Origin: Verrucosispora sioxanthis
GTDB lineage: Bacteria > Actinomycetota > Actinomycetes > Mycobacteriales > Micromonosporaceae
Reading direction: 5' to 3'
Assembly (NCBI RefSeq): GCF_010560025.1
Contig: NZ_SAIY01000004.1
Coordinates: 496,001-560,000 of the forward strand
Length of the DNA: 64,000 nt
The notes under the pieces were generated by a model. The model was not told the origin of the DNA. It searched no databases and saw only the letters and a program-made list of their open reading frames with translations. Numbering within the stretch: position 1 is the first letter of the stretch; the number at the start of each line of letters is the position of its first letter. Shown piece by piece: positions 63,829-64,000 of this stretch. A program made the translations under genes and the position numbers.

Positions 63829-64000
63829 CCCGCGCGGCCTGGCGCAAGTCCTCCCGCAGCAACCAGAATGGCGGCGCCTGCGTCGAGGTCGCCGACAACC
63901 TGCCCGGTGTCGTCGCCGTCCGCGACAGCAAGGACCCGGCCGGCCCGGCACTCGCCTTCACCCCCGCCGCCTGGCGCGCCTTCGTCGCCACCCACAGCCG
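63819..64000 (+). CDS. DUF397 protein, cut by window end
   Basis: At least 60 residues starting MDLTRAAWRKSSRSNQNGGACVEVA, with VVAVRDSKDP and the FTPAAWRAFV motif: a complete DUF397 pattern. The ATG at 63819 overlaps the end of the XRE gene. The stop codon lies beyond the window. DUF397 proteins act as the small partner, possibly antitoxin-like or signalling, of the XRE regulator. Confidence 0.88.
   Translation, partial: MDLTRAAWRKSSRSNQNGGACVEVADNLPGVVAVRDSKDPAGPALAFTPAAWRAFVATHS

Overview
The window is high-GC (about 70% or more) actinobacterial chromosome. GTG starts, WhiB and XRE/DUF397 proteins, LCP and thioester/LPXTG surface proteins, and PspC sensor modules all fit. Family-level similarity, the interspersed GAGTGAGCGCAGCGAGC-type repeat and the GATC-flanked palindromes point to Micromonosporaceae (Micromonospora-like); this placement is inference, with no database search. 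Gene order matches two Mycobacterium tuberculosis neighbourhoods as I remember them: purH-purN-perM-sucD-sucC-M23-uvrD1-chorismate mutase (Rv0957 to Rv0948c) and guaA-choD-guaB3-guaB2-DUF5319-whiB3-groEL1-groES (Rv3396c to Rv3418c).

Layout. 1-7.3 kb: 3' end of an APS kinase, a DeoR regulator overlapping galT, NADP isocitrate dehydrogenase, a divergent TetR/VOC pair, malate dehydrogenase and FolD. 7.8-13.6 kb: a complete oligopeptide ABC operon (oppABCDF). 13.7-16.1 kb: a membrane GGDEF-EAL protein. 16.2-18.3 kb: PurN and PurH in a single open frame. 18.5-21.4 kb: small CD225/DUF4190 membrane proteins and a PerM-like protein. 21.5-24.5 kb: succinyl-CoA synthetase and a stand-alone B12-binding protein. 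24.9-29.7 kb: two M23 peptidases, PcrA/UvrD1 and a chorismate mutase behind an apparent Phe/Tyr attenuator. 29.9-35.8 kb: a second complete opp/dpp operon in the opposite orientation. 36.2-41.9 kb: a thioester-domain LPXTG surface protein and a Lia-like stress module (PspC kinase, LuxR regulator, PspC-LiaF membrane protein). 42-48.9 kb: Psd and PssA, two double-Nudix paralogues, a PspC protein and GuaA. 49-57 kb: GMC oxidase, LCP protein, M1 peptidase, GuaB3, GuaB2 and DUF5319. 57.1-64 kb: an orphan LuxR-type regulator, WhiD/WhiB3, a sulfite-oxidase-like molybdoenzyme, groES-groEL with two CIRCE operators, and an XRE/DUF397 pair.

The strongest regulatory signal is upstream of the chorismate mutase. 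A 21-codon leader contains Phe-Tyr-Phe-Tyr-Tyr, and it is followed by alternative stems and a perfect 17-bp hairpin: a candidate aromatic-amino-acid attenuator. Other points are the purN-purH fusion, a four-fold GTAC array with 7-bp period between tetR and its divergent neighbour, small open frames in a repeat that bridge oppC to oppD in both opp operons, and a dispersed GATC-flanked palindrome.

Caution: three genes (PspC-LiaF at 39.7 kb, PspC at 46.9 kb, LuxR regulator at 57.1 kb) carry apparent single-base frameshifts, and the molybdoenzyme carries two compensating ones. Most lie at G/C runs. Residual sequencing error is at least as likely as real mutation.
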